Shown piece by piece: positions 41,937-50,782 of a stretch of DNA of 64,000 nucleotides; position 1 is the first letter of the stretch; every line of letters begins with the position of its first letter. The notes under the pieces are model-generated. The model was not told where the DNA came from. It saw nothing but the letters and a program-made list of their open reading frames with translations, and did not search any database. Source of the DNA: Lysinibacter sp. HNR (GTDB lineage: Bacteria; Actinomycetota; Actinomycetes; Actinomycetales; Microbacteriaceae); assembly GCF_029760935.1 (NCBI RefSeq), contig NZ_CP121684.1:496001-560000 (forward strand), written 5' to 3'. The position numbers and the translations under genes were made by a program.

Positions 41937-42144
41937 TTGGCCAAAGACCGCTGGTTGCTTCCCCGCCGTGGGCAGCACGAAGAATCGCAAAGCGAAGCCC
42001 GCGCAGGTGTATTGAAACGAAAGAACGGATGTTAGTGCATCCCGACCCAGCTCCAGTGCCCCGCACCGGAGCTTTTTTATTGCGAGGACTTTGGTATCGC
42101 TCCACAACCGTGGAGCGGCAAGAAGACTAAGCATAGGGAGCATC
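41937..42144 (+). ncRNA. L10 leader (rplJ 5' UTR)
   Basis: GCCAAAGACCGCTGGT at 41941-41956 is the conserved start of actinobacterial rplJ leaders (from memory), where the L10-L12 complex binds its own mRNA. The leader then holds an intrinsic terminator (42050-42078) and a second hairpin (42098-42117). GCTCCA at 42050-42055 can pair instead with TGGAGC at 42111-42116, so terminator and antiterminator forms exclude each other. Confidence 0.7.
42050..42078 (+). terminator. Leader terminator/attenuator before rplJ
   Basis: GCTCC-a-GTGC and GCAC-c-GGAGC form a stem of nine pairs, followed by six T. It lies 67 bases before the rplJ ATG and inside its leader, so it is more likely an attenuator than the end of an upstream gene. 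Confidence 0.75.
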
Positions 42145-42660
42145 ATGGCTACAAAGGAAGCCGCGGTCGCTGACCTTCAAAAGAGCTTTGAAGAGTCAAC
42201 TGCCGTATTGCTAACCGAGTACCGCGGTCTCACGGTTGCACAGCTCAAGGAGCTGCGCGTTTCCATTCGTGAGCACGCAACATATGCCGTGTCGAAGAAC
42301 ACGCTCACCAAGATTGCGGCCAATAACGCGGGAATCACGTCGTTTGATGCCGATCTTGTTGGACCCACCGCTATTGCATTTGTACACGGAGACCCCGTCG
42401 CCGTTGCAAAGGGTCTGCGCGACTTCGCCAAGGCAAACCCGCTTTTGGTGATCAAGGGAGGCTACTTTGACGGTAAGCCCCTCACCGCGGAAGAGGTGGG
42501 CAAGCTCGCCAACCTCGAATCTCGTGAAGTTCTGCTCGGCAAGCTTGCCGGCGCCTTCAAGGCTTCGCTGTTCGGAGCCGCATATCTGTTCAACGCACCG
42601 CTTGCCGGAGCCGCTCGTGCGGTCGGCGCGTTGCGCGACAAGCAGGAGTCTGCAAGCTAG
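42145..42660 (+). CDS. rplJ: 50S ribosomal protein L10
   Basis: 171-aa base of the L12 stalk; it binds 23S rRNA and L12 dimers. ATG 42145 has AGGGAG just upstream. Conserved features: [19 protein letters not shown] at residues 20-38, [20 protein letters not shown] and KGGYFDG, then a C-terminal helix for L12 binding. With L12 it should repress its own operon through the leader upstream. rplL follows 86 bases later. Confidence 0.97.
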   Translation: MATKEAAVADLQKSFEESTAVLLTEYRGLTVAQLKELRVSIREHATYAVSKNTLTKIAANNAGITSFDADLVGPTAIAFVHGDPVAVAKGLRDFAKANPLLVIKGGYFDGKPLTAEEVGKLANLESREVLLGKLAGAFKASLFGAAYLFNAPLAGAARAVGALRDKQESAS

Positions 42661-42746
42661 TCACTTCGTGGCCGGTATAAATCGCAGACAGAAACCCCGC
42701 TCGTCTCGCACACGCGGATCGGGCAAAAATCACAAGGAGAAATATT

Positions 42747-43139
42747 ATGGCAAAGCTGTCAACCGAAGAACTGCTTGAGCAGTTCAAGGAACTGACCCTT
42801 ATCGAGCTTTCCGAGTTCGTTAAAGCGTTTGAGGAAACCTTCGAGGTTTCTGCCGCTGCCCCCGTGGCCGTTGCTGCCGCTCCCGCCGCTGGCGGTGCCG
42901 GTGGAGACGCTGCTGCCGCTGAGGAGAAGGACTCGTTTGACGTTGTTCTCGAGTCGGCAGGCGACAAGAAGATCCAGGTTATCAAGGTTGTGCGTGAACT
43001 CACCAGCCTGGGACTGGGCGAGGCAAAGGCTCTTGTAGAGTCGGCTCCCGCTCCCATCCTGGAGGGCGTCGCCAAGGATGCCGCTGACGCGGCAAAGGCC
43101 AAGCTTGAAGAGGCTGGTGCTGGCGTAAAGCTTGCGTAA
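42747..43139 (+). CDS. rplL: 50S ribosomal protein L7/L12
   Basis: 130 aa. The N-terminal dimerisation region ([21 protein letters not shown]) leads through an Ala/Gly/Pro hinge to the globular domain ([25 protein letters not shown], here cited as a landmark only in part, and [13 protein letters not shown]). The ATG follows AAGGAG. A terminator lies directly downstream. Confidence 0.98.
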   Translation: MAKLSTEELLEQFKELTLIELSEFVKAFEETFEVSAAAPVAVAAAPAAGGAGGDAAAAEEKDSFDVVLESAGDKKIQVIKVVRELTSLGLGEAKALVESAPAPILEGVAKDAADAAKAKLEEAGAGVKLA

Positions 43140-43154
43140 GTAAGTAACTCCCAG

Positions 43155-43191
43155 AAGCGGCTCGCATGTGTGCGGGCCGCTTTTGGCTTTT
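43155..43191 (+). terminator. Intrinsic terminator after rplL
   Basis: AAGCGGC-t-CGCA and TGCG-g-GCCGCTT pair around TGTG, followed by TTGGCTTTT. Confidence 0.85.
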
Positions 43192-43407
43192 AACTGAGAC
43201 TTTCATGTGTAAGGATAGCGAAGTAAGCAGATTTTTATACACTTATAAAGGCACTGTCTTGCTGAGGCTTGAGCGGGGAATATAAAAGTAGCCAGGGGCA
43301 GATCGAGCAGAGACAGTGAGTCTATGTTTGCTCGTAGGGGCTCTGCGTGTTGTATTTCATGGGTTGAGCTCTGGGGCTGAGTAAATAAATTTGCGGGGTG
43401 AATTAGG

Positions 43408-44739
43408 GTGGAAGAAGAACTGACGGCGCGCCGGGGCGAGGAGATCAAGGATAGTGGCGGGGACTATCTTCCCAGCGAGGATAACACTCAGGAGTTTCAC
43501 GATGATGCCGAACTTATTAGGGGTTGGCGTCGGGGAGAACAGGCAGCGGCAAAAGCTCTCTATCAGAATCACTACGGACGAGGAATTCGCATAGCCTACC
43601 GTCTTGTGGGTGAGCGTGACGTGGCCGAAGAGGTAACGAGTGAGGCCTTCACTAAGGTATTTGAAGCGCTTAACCGGGGGAAGGGTCCGACTCTCTCATT
43701 CGGTCTATATCTTGCGACGACGATCCGATCAATCATCAGTGATCGATCGCGAAACAGAGAAAACCCGGTTGACGAAACCACCATGGCCACCCTCATTGAG
43801 GGCACGGGTGATCAGTATCACGAGGATAATAGCCCGGGTGAGGTGATAGACGCTTTTAATAGCCTGAGCGAGAAGAACCAGAAAATAATTTGGTACCGAG
43901 ACGTTGAGCAGATGCCCATCAGGGAGGTAGCAGAACTTCTCGATATTCCTCCAAAGAATTTGAGCGTCATGTACCAGCGGGCACGAGCTCAGCTCCGTGC
44001 ACGTTACCTGGAGCAGCTTTCGCGCGCTCTGGTTCGTCCAGAGTGTCGAGAGTACGCGGCATCCTATGGCGACTATGCCGCGGGCTTGCTGAGCAAAAGC
44101 AAGAGGAAAGCCGTTGAGGAGCACCTGAAGACGTGCGATACCTGTCCCGCTATCGTCGAAGAGGTGAGCCACGTGGCGCAGCGTTTTCTCGCAGCGCTGC
44201 CCTTTGCGGGTGCGGGCGCGCTTGTGGCGGGGCGAACACTTATCGCCACCGAAGAGACTAAACTTTCCGGAGGGCTTCTGCACCTGGGTGCTGGTAGGTC
44301 GGTGCCCGCAATAGCTGGCGTAACTGCTGCGGTAGTCGGTGTAGCGGTGGCCGCTGCGGTTTTCTTTATGCCGGGTCAGGAGGTGGAGCAGGATGCGGGA
44401 GCTCCCAGAGAGCCATCCGCGGCAGCGGAGCCGGTGGAGGAACCCCAGACTCAGCAAGAGCCCGGGCCCACGGCGGAGAGTGTTGTTCCTGTTGTCTCAG
44501 GTGCGGCTGGAAGCGGTAGCTGTAACGTCTCCTACAAAACGAGTGCTCAAGAAAACATTTTTAGTGCGGTGAACACTAGTGGTTCGTCCTGTGTGGTGAC
44601 ATATGAGTGGGACGGGAAAGTTCTTCACAAGACTGAGGTTCAGGGGAGTCAGGTTTTTGATGCTGCCCGTGTCGGTCTGTACAGTATCACGGTTGCTACT
44701 GACGACGGTGTGTGGAGTGAGAGCTTCCAGCGTCGCTAA
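43408..44739 (+). CDS. ECF sigma factor fused to zinc-binding anti-sigma-like motif and membrane anchor
   Basis: 443-aa single-chain fusion. Sigma-2 (about residues 35-105: AELIRGWRRGEQAAAKALY, RLVGERDVAEEVTSEAFTKVF) and sigma-4 (about 150-205: LSEKNQKIIWYRDVEQMPIREVAELL) form an ECF sigma factor. Cys213-x25-His239-x3-Cys243-x2-Cys246 matches the zinc-binding anti-sigma (ZAS) pattern. A membrane helix follows at about 299-321 (IAGVTAAVVGVAVAAAVFF), then a Pro/Glu-rich linker and an exported domain of about 90 residues with two Cys (GSCNVSY, SSCVVTYEW), probably disulfide-linked. The topology puts the sigma part inside and the last part outside. GTG 43408 has no strong ribosome binding site. 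No separate anti-sigma gene is adjacent. Confidence 0.9.
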   Translation: MEEELTARRGEEIKDSGGDYLPSEDNTQEFHDDAELIRGWRRGEQAAAKALYQNHYGRGIRIAYRLVGERDVAEEVTSEAFTKVFEALNRGKGPTLSFGLYLATTIRSIISDRSRNRENPVDETTMATLIEGTGDQYHEDNSPGEVIDAFNSLSEKNQKIIWYRDVEQMPIREVAELLDIPPKNLSVMYQRARAQLRARYLEQLSRALVRPECREYAASYGDYAAGLLSKSKRKAVEEHLKTCDTCPAIVEEVSHVAQRFLAALPFAGAGALVAGRTLIATEETKLSGGLLHLGAGRSVPAIAGVTAAVVGVAVAAAVFFMPGQEVEQDAGAPREPSAAAEPVEEPQTQQEPGPTAESVVPVVSGAAGSGSCNVSYKTSAQENIFSAVNTSGSSCVVTYEWDGKVLHKTEVQGSQVFDAARVGLYSITVATDDGVWSESFQRR

Positions 44740-44908
44740 CTTACCTGTTCAACACGGTTGCCGGGTGCATTAGATTACGATTTTTAAGGAGCACATCGGC
44801 TGTGCCGGGTGCGGTTTTGGTGAACGTGTCGGGTGATTCTTGCCTGGACGCCCCTGGGAATCCTTGCTTTTCTTGCGGGAGATGCGTAGCGTACTTCATA
44901 AGGTTCCG

Positions 44909-44934
44909 TTGAATTAGTGTATTGAATTAATGTA
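44909..44934. repeat. Two adjacent 13-bp repeats before the ABC operon
   Basis: TTGAATTAGTGTA (44909-44921) is followed without a gap by TTGAATTAATGTA (44922-44934), one mismatch. They lie about 80 bases before the binding-protein start, near a TATACT (44972-44977) that could be a -10. Possible regulator binding site. Confidence 0.5.
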
Positions 44935-45013
44935 CTGAGTTGCCCGTACCTGCGTGCATGAGGGGTACTATACTCACGGAACATCGCTCGACGAAGAGGA
45001 GAGGTGAGCGCGA

Positions 45014-46375
45014 GTGATACCAACGCGTAGGCGTTTGTGGATAGTTTCGACTGCGTTAGTGAGCGCGGCGGGTCTGGTATTAACCGGGTGTGCCAATAAT
45101 GCACCGTCGGATTCCGGGGATGCGGCAGAGGTAGACTGCGCCCCGTACGAACAGTTTGGGAGCTTTGAGGGTTCAACGGTAGAGGTATACGCCAGTATCG
45201 TTGACGTTGAGGCCGATCAGCTTCAGCGGAGCTGGGCCGACTTTGAGAAGTGTACGGGAATTACGGTGCAGTACACCGGTGATCAAGACTTTGAGACTCA
45301 AATCAATGTGCGCGTGGCGGGTGGGAGTCCACCCGACCTGGCCATTGTTCCGCAACCCGGTTTGTTGCAGCGCCTGGTCGAAACAGGAGGGGTTGTGAAC
45401 CCACCGCAGGCTGTGGCCGATAACGTAGCCGAGTGGTGGTCGGAAAGCTGGAAAACCTACGGTAGCGTAGACGGCACATTTTATGCCGCACCCCTTATGG
45501 CCAGTGTGAAGGGATGGGTCTGGTACTCGCCCGCAGACTTTGAGGAGCGTGGCGTAGAGGTTCCCACAACCCTTGCTGAGCTTCAGAAGATCACCACAGA
45601 GCTTTCGCGGAACACCCCCGGCCCAACCTACCGACCCTGGTGCGTCGGGTTTGAGTCTGGGACGGGAACAGGGTGGCCTGGAACCGACTGGATTGAGGAC
45701 TACGTTCTCCGTCAATCAGGACCGGAGGTATACGACGCCTGGGTTGCCGGTGACATCAAGTTTGACTCCCCGGAGATCAGGGCGGCTTTTGACGCTGTGG
45801 GGGAGATTCTTCTTAATCCCGACTATGTCAATGGTGGATTTGGGGATGTGCAGAGCATCAACTCTGTTTCGTTCCAGGAGGCGGGACTGCCGATCCTCGA
45901 CGGGGAGTGCTCACTGCACCACCAGGCATCGTTTTATGAGGCGCAGTGGCCGGAGGGTACAAACGTTGCCGAGGATGGAGATGTGTGGGCTTTCCTGCTC
46001 CCCAACACCACCGCAGACGAGGGTGACGCCGTTGTGGGTGGTGGCGAATTTGTCGCGGCGTTTAATAGCGATGAGGCGACTCAAGCGTTACAAACCTATC
46101 TTTCCACCGATCTGTGGGCAAATAACCGAGTGAAACTGGGCGGTGTAGTGAGTGCTAACAGGGGTCTCGATCCGCAAAACGCGCAGAGCGCCATAGGCCG
46201 GGAGGCGATACGCATACTGCAGGATGACAACACCGTCTTCCGTTTTGACGGCTCGGATCTGATGCCCGCGGCGGTGGGAACCGCCTCATTTTTCACGGGA
46301 ATGGTCGACTGGGTCAACGGTGACAGCACCGAGAGCGTTCTCCGGAGAATAGATGCGTCATGGCCCGGCCGGTAG
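45014..46375 (+). CDS. ABC transporter substrate-binding lipoprotein (alpha-glucoside type)
   Basis: 453 aa. The signal peptide ends in lipobox LVLTGC with Cys26 as the lipid site. The mature domain resembles AglE-type carbohydrate-binding proteins: STVEVYASIVDVEADQLQRS, GSPPDLAIVPQPGLLQRLV, YAAPLMASVKGWVWYSP, WCVGFESGTGTGWPGTDWIEDYVLR (cited as WCVGFESG...GTDWIED). The GTG follows GAGGAGAGG. Two permeases follow on the same strand. The exact sugar is inference. Confidence 0.92.
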   Translation: MIPTRRRLWIVSTALVSAAGLVLTGCANNAPSDSGDAAEVDCAPYEQFGSFEGSTVEVYASIVDVEADQLQRSWADFEKCTGITVQYTGDQDFETQINVRVAGGSPPDLAIVPQPGLLQRLVETGGVVNPPQAVADNVAEWWSESWKTYGSVDGTFYAAPLMASVKGWVWYSPADFEERGVEVPTTLAELQKITTELSRNTPGPTYRPWCVGFESGTGTGWPGTDWIEDYVLRQSGPEVYDAWVAGDIKFDSPEIRAAFDAVGEILLNPDYVNGGFGDVQSINSVSFQEAGLPILDGECSLHHQASFYEAQWPEGTNVAEDGDVWAFLLPNTTADEGDAVVGGGEFVAAFNSDEATQALQTYLSTDLWANNRVKLGGVVSANRGLDPQNAQSAIGREAIRILQDDNTVFRFDGSDLMPAAVGTASFFTGMVDWVNGDSTESVLRRIDASWPGR

Positions 46376-46403
46376 TCGCAGCCTAGGGCGGGGAGGTCAG
46401 TAG

Positions 46404-47450
46404 TTGTTTGTTTCCCAGTTTTCCGTGGCGGGTGCTGCCCTGTACAGGAGTGAGGAGCTAGCACGCACGGCTCAGGGGGGTGTTGTCCAGGACATCTCGA
46501 ACAAGTTCGGTGTGATGTTTGTGGCGCTGTTCATCTTCCTGGCGGTGATCGGACTCCTCCTGTTTTTTGTGGATCGGGCGCCCAAACGGGGCCGCGATAT
46601 CGTGCAATTGGCAGCTTTTGTGGCCCCGGCCCTGATCTTGCTCACGATTGGCCTGGTGTACCCGGCGATCCGCACTATTCTGCAGTCAACCACGGATAGC
46701 GTGGGCAACTTTGTCGGGCTTGAAAATTTTGCCTGGATATTCACTAACGAAGAATCGCTTATCAGTCTCCGTAACACCGTGCTGTGGGTTGTGCTGACCC
46801 CGCTGCTCTCCACGGTTTTTGGGCTGGCCTACGCTATCTTTATTGATCGGTCGCGGGGAGAAAAGATCCTCAAATCGTTGGTTTTTATGCCCATGGCAAT
46901 TTCATTTGTGGGTGCGGGAATCATCTGGAGCTTTATGTATGCGTATCGCTCCCCCGGGTTTAGCCAGACGGGTCTTCTTAACCAGATACTGGTGTGGCTT
47001 GGGTTTGAACCCGTGCAATTTCTCAACTCCGCGCCGCTGAACACCGTGTTTCTTATTGTGGTCTTGGTGTGGATTCAAACGGGGTTTGCGATGGTGGTGC
47101 TTTCCGCATCCATTAAAGCAATTCCCGCAGAGCAGGTAGAGGCCGCCCGCATAGACGGGGCTAGCGGTTGGCAGGTGTTTCGCAACGTCACGCTTCCGGG
47201 TATCCGAAGCTCCCTGGTGGTGGTGGTCACCACCATCACCATCGCCACCCTCAAGGTCTTTGACATCGTGCGGACTATGACAAACGGGAACAACAGCACC
47301 AGCGTGGTTGCGCTTGATATGTATAACCAGGCTTTCCGATTTAACGAGTGGGGACGTGGTGCTGCACTGGCCGTTGTCATATTTGTCCTAGTGCTTCCCA
47401 TTGTGATCTATAACGTGCGTGTGCTGCGGCAGCAGAGGGAGATCCGATGA
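46404..47450 (+). CDS. Sugar ABC transporter permease 1 (AglF-like)
   Basis: 348 aa from TTG 46404 with GGAGG 7 bases upstream. It has an extra N-terminal helix (FGVMFVALFIFLAVIGLLLFFVD) before the six core helices, as in AglF proteins. EAA loop: VEAARIDGASGWQVFRNVTLP. It overlaps the second permease by 4 bases. The ATPase is missing from the operon, as in the first sugar operon of this window. Confidence 0.92.
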   Translation: MFVSQFSVAGAALYRSEELARTAQGGVVQDISNKFGVMFVALFIFLAVIGLLLFFVDRAPKRGRDIVQLAAFVAPALILLTIGLVYPAIRTILQSTTDSVGNFVGLENFAWIFTNEESLISLRNTVLWVVLTPLLSTVFGLAYAIFIDRSRGEKILKSLVFMPMAISFVGAGIIWSFMYAYRSPGFSQTGLLNQILVWLGFEPVQFLNSAPLNTVFLIVVLVWIQTGFAMVVLSASIKAIPAEQVEAARIDGASGWQVFRNVTLPGIRSSLVVVVTTITIATLKVFDIVRTMTNGNNSTSVVALDMYNQAFRFNEWGRGAALAVVIFVLVLPIVIYNVRVLRQQREIR

Positions 47451-48460
47451 GCGCAAACTCGGCGGTGGGGCGAGGAGCCCCCATGAACTCGGTACCGAAG
47501 GGCGAGAACGCGATGAGTTCGGCGGCCCGAGGTGAGGAATCGGTGAGTTCAGCGGTGAAGAGCAGCGGATCCGCAAAAATACGTGGTCGAAACCCCGGTC
47601 GTGCCGATCGGGTAAAGCGCGGGCTCACCTCGCGGTGGGCAACTGTGGCCGCAATTATTATTGCGGTGCTGTGGACCGTTCCCACTTTTGGTCTTTTTGT
47701 CGCCTCGTTCCGACCTCAGGCAGATAGGCGCGAGGGCTGGTGGACCATCTTTAGCGAGTGGATGCCAACCCTTGATAACTACACCACCGTCCTGGGGAAC
47801 GCAACCATCTCCAACGACAATCTCGCCCTGTATTTTGTGAACTCCTTTATTATCACGATCCCGGGCACAATCTTCCCCCTCACCCTGGCCCTCATGGCGG
47901 CCTACGCCTTTGCGTGGATACCGTTTCGCGGGAGGGGAGTTCTTTTTGTTATGGTGTTTGCTCTGCAGATTGTTCCACTACAGATGGCACTCATTCCGCT
48001 GCTGCAATTTTTCAACGGTGTGGATATCGGTGGCACCTACCTAGCCGTGTGGATAGCACACACCATTTTTGGGCTGCCGCTGGCCACGTTTTTGCTGCAT
48101 AATTTTGTCTCACAGATTCCGCACGAGCTGGTTGAGGCCGCACGCGTGGACGGTGCTTCTCACGCTCAAATCTTTCGGAAGCTTATCGTTCCGCTTTCGG
48201 TTCCTGCGATTGCCAGTATTGCCATTTTTCAGTTCCTTTGGGTCTGGAACGATCTGCTTGTGGCCCTGGTTTTTTCGGGTGGAACGGCCGAGGTTGCTCC
48301 ACTTACCGCAAAACTCGCCAACATGGCAGGGGCTTTTGGTCGTAATGAGCACCTTCTGCCCGCCGGAGCCTTTGTCTCGATCATAGTTCCGCTGATCGTG
48401 TTCTTTGCGTTGCAGCGCTACTTCGTCAGGGGACTCCTCGCCGGAGCTACCAAGGGGTAA
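47447..48460 (+). CDS. Sugar ABC transporter permease 2 (AglG-like)
   Basis: 337 aa. A long hydrophilic N-terminal tail (about 60 residues) contains three related segments starting NS/SS with intervening Gly/Arg (SANSAVGRG, MNSVPKGEN, MSSAARGEE). The six membrane helices start near WATVAAIIIAVLWTVPTFGL. EAA loop: VEAARVDGASHAQIFRKLIVP. The C-terminus is RYFVRGLLAGATKG. Last gene of the operon. Confidence 0.92.
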   Translation: MSANSAVGRGAPMNSVPKGENAMSSAARGEESVSSAVKSSGSAKIRGRNPGRADRVKRGLTSRWATVAAIIIAVLWTVPTFGLFVASFRPQADRREGWWTIFSEWMPTLDNYTTVLGNATISNDNLALYFVNSFIITIPGTIFPLTLALMAAYAFAWIPFRGRGVLFVMVFALQIVPLQMALIPLLQFFNGVDIGGTYLAVWIAHTIFGLPLATFLLHNFVSQIPHELVEAARVDGASHAQIFRKLIVPLSVPAIASIAIFQFLWVWNDLLVALVFSGGTAEVAPLTAKLANMAGAFGRNEHLLPAGAFVSIIVPLIVFFALQRYFVRGLLAGATKG

Positions 48461-48478
48461 CAAGGAGCGAGGCGTTAC

Positions 48479-50779
48479 CTATAGGGGTTCTGAAGCTGTA
48501 AGGCCGAGTGGAAAGTGACAGGCCGCAGTGTGGTCGTCAGCTTGCTCTTGCGCCCCCGCAGCCGGCCGCTCTAAGCCGGTTTTTGACGGCCCAGCATCGG
48601 GTACCTCGTTACGAAGGGGGATCGTATCGGAGAGTTTTCTGGGCAGAGGAGAGGGAACCTCGGTGGCGCAGCGTTTCTTGTCGTCGTTGGGGAGGGCGCT
48701 AAAAACGCGGCAGCGGGTGCGGAAACGGCACCCCACCTGCTTTTCGGTGGGATTGGGAGGGTCACCCTCAAGAAGAATATGCTCACGCTGGCGTTCTTTT
48801 ATCGGATCCGGGATGGGAACAGCGGAGAGCAGAGCCTGTGTATAGGGGTGCATAGGGTTTTCAAAAACCTTGGATACGGGCCCCGTTTCCATGGTGCGTC
48901 CCAGATACATGATGGATACCCGATCCGCGATGTGTCTGATCACGGAAAGGTCGTGTGAGACAAAGAGGTAGGAGAGTCCCAGGGTGGTCTTGAGTTCAGA
49001 GAGGAGGTTAAGCACCCCCGCCTGAATCGACACGTCAAGAGCAGAAACCGGCTCATCGAGCACAAGTAGTTTGGGATTAACCGCCAGTGAGCGGGCAATC
49101 GAGATGCGTTGACGCTGCCCGCCCGAGAACTCGTGTGGGTAACGCGAGGCATCGCTGGGGTTGAGGCCCACCAGACGAAGCAACTCGGGAACGCGGGTAC
49201 GGACCTTATCCCCGGGCCACTTGTGGGCGCGGAGCGGTTCCGCTAACACATCGTAGATGGGCATTCGTGGGTCGAGGCTGGCCATAGGATCTTGGAACAC
49301 CATGGCGATTTCCTGGCGTAGGTTGGCGATCGTTTTTTTATCTCTGGAGGAGTCACTAATAGACTGCCCCAGCATGTCAATCTGACCGCCCTCGGGAGCT
49401 GTGAGATCGAGAATTTGATGCAGGGTAGTGCTCTTCCCGGATCCCGATTCCCCCACTAAACCGAGGGTTTCGCCAGCGCGGATATCAAGATCAACACCGT
49501 CAACCGCGTAAATACTTCCGACCTGTCGTTTAAACGCTCCTCCCTTGACCAGGGGGAAGGTTTTAATAAGTCCCTCAACCGTGAGAACCGGTGCGAGGGT
49601 GTTGCGATCGGTGTGGTTTGCGGGAGAGTCGGCAATGTGGGGGAGGGGGAAGATGTCTTCCGGTTGTAAGTTTTGTTTCACCACATCGATCACGCGATGG
49701 CAGGCCACGAGGTGTTCAGCAAACCCGGCGGCGTTGGTCGAGCCGGCGGGATCGGCAGTGCCGCTTGGGTCCGTGATGTCGGTGGATGTGCCTGGATTGC
49801 CCGGAACATCGTTGAGCGCGGGTTCGGTCGCGTGGCACTCCGTGTATGCGAGCGGACAGCGGGTGGCAAAGGGGCAGCCTCCCGCAAAATCCAGCATGAG
49901 GGGCGGGGCACCGGGAATGGGGATAAGGGCCGTGTGCGCTTTGTTATCGATGCGGGGAACGGCCCCGATGAGCCCGAGTGTGTAAGGCATGCGAGGCTGC
50001 GTGAGTACCTGCTCTACCGTGCCTGTCTCAACAATTCGTCCCGCGTACATCACGGCAACTCGATCGGCGATACCCGCGATTACGCCGAGGTCGTGGCTGA
50101 CAAATACCAGTGCGGCACCGGTCTCCCGTTGAGCGGTGCGAAGCACATCGATGATCTGTGCCTGGATGGTAACATCAAGCGCCGTTGTTGGCTCGTCGGC
50201 CAGGATAATATCGGGATCGTTGGCGATTGCCATGGCAATCATTGCGCGCTGGCGCATACCTCCGGAATACTGGTGTGGAAAAGAGTGAGCCTGGCGTTCC
50301 GGGTCGGGGATACCCACTATCTTGAGCAGCTCAACCGCGCGTTCCCAAGCCTCGGCCTTGGTGACCCGGCGGTGAGCTCGTACGGCCTCCGCTATCTGCT
50401 GGCCGATCTTGTAGACGGGGGTAAACGCCGAGAGCGGATCTTGAAAAATCATGGAGATCTTTGCCCCGCGGATTTTACTCATCTGGTTGTCGTTGGAGCC
50501 CAGTACCTCCTGGCCATCGATTTGAATGGAGCCGGTAATGACGGTGGTATCGGGGAGGAGCCCGAGGGAGGCCAGGGAGGTGACCGATTTTCCGGATCCG
50601 GACTCACCCACGATGCCAAAGACCTCGCCGCGACGAAGCTCAAAGCTTACCCCGCGGACGGCGTGAACCAGACCCTTGGGGGTGGGGAAACTCACGTGGA
50701 GATCCTGCACCTTCAGCACGGATTCGTTTTGCTCGGGGGAAGGAGAAATTGAGGGTGTGTGTTTCAGCTGCTGTCCCAA
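48479..50779 (-). CDS. Oligopeptide ABC transporter, fused double ATPase (DppD-DppF type)
   Basis: 766 aa with two complete ATPase halves in one chain. Half 1 (about 20-340): Walker [10 protein letters not shown], signature [14 protein letters not shown], Walker [11 protein letters not shown], plus the oligopeptide C-terminal domain with four-cysteine-like region ([17 protein letters not shown]). Half 2 (about 405-700): GESGSGKST, signature [27 protein letters not shown], ending with [11 protein letters not shown]. Such fusions are common for peptide or nickel importers in actinobacteria. A long Ala/Gly/Thr-rich stretch joins the halves. Last gene of the leftward operon. Confidence 0.95.
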   Translation of the reverse strand: MGQQLKHTPSISPSPEQNESVLKVQDLHVSFPTPKGLVHAVRGVSFELRRGEVFGIVGESGSGKSVTSLASLGLLPDTTVITGSIQIDGQEVLGSNDNQMSKIRGAKISMIFQDPLSAFTPVYKIGQQIAEAVRAHRRVTKAEAWERAVELLKIVGIPDPERQAHSFPHQYSGGMRQRAMIAMAIANDPDIILADEPTTALDVTIQAQIIDVLRTAQRETGAALVFVSHDLGVIAGIADRVAVMYAGRIVETGTVEQVLTQPRMPYTLGLIGAVPRIDNKAHTALIPIPGAPPLMLDFAGGCPFATRCPLAYTECHATEPALNDVPGNPGTSTDITDPSGTADPAGSTNAAGFAEHLVACHRVIDVVKQNLQPEDIFPLPHIADSPANHTDRNTLAPVLTVEGLIKTFPLVKGGAFKRQVGSIYAVDGVDLDIRAGETLGLVGESGSGKSTTLHQILDLTAPEGGQIDMLGQSISDSSRDKKTIANLRQEIAMVFQDPMASLDPRMPIYDVLAEPLRAHKWPGDKVRTRVPELLRLVGLNPSDASRYPHEFSGGQRQRISIARSLAVNPKLLVLDEPVSALDVSIQAGVLNLLSELKTTLGLSYLFVSHDLSVIRHIADRVSIMYLGRTMETGPVSKVFENPMHPYTQALLSAVPIPDPIKERQREHILLEGDPPNPTEKQVGCRFRTRCRVFSALPNDDKKRCATEVPSPLPRKLSDTIPLRNEVPDAGPSKTGLERPAAGAQEQADDHTAACHFPLGLTASEPL

Positions 50780-50782
50780 TTT

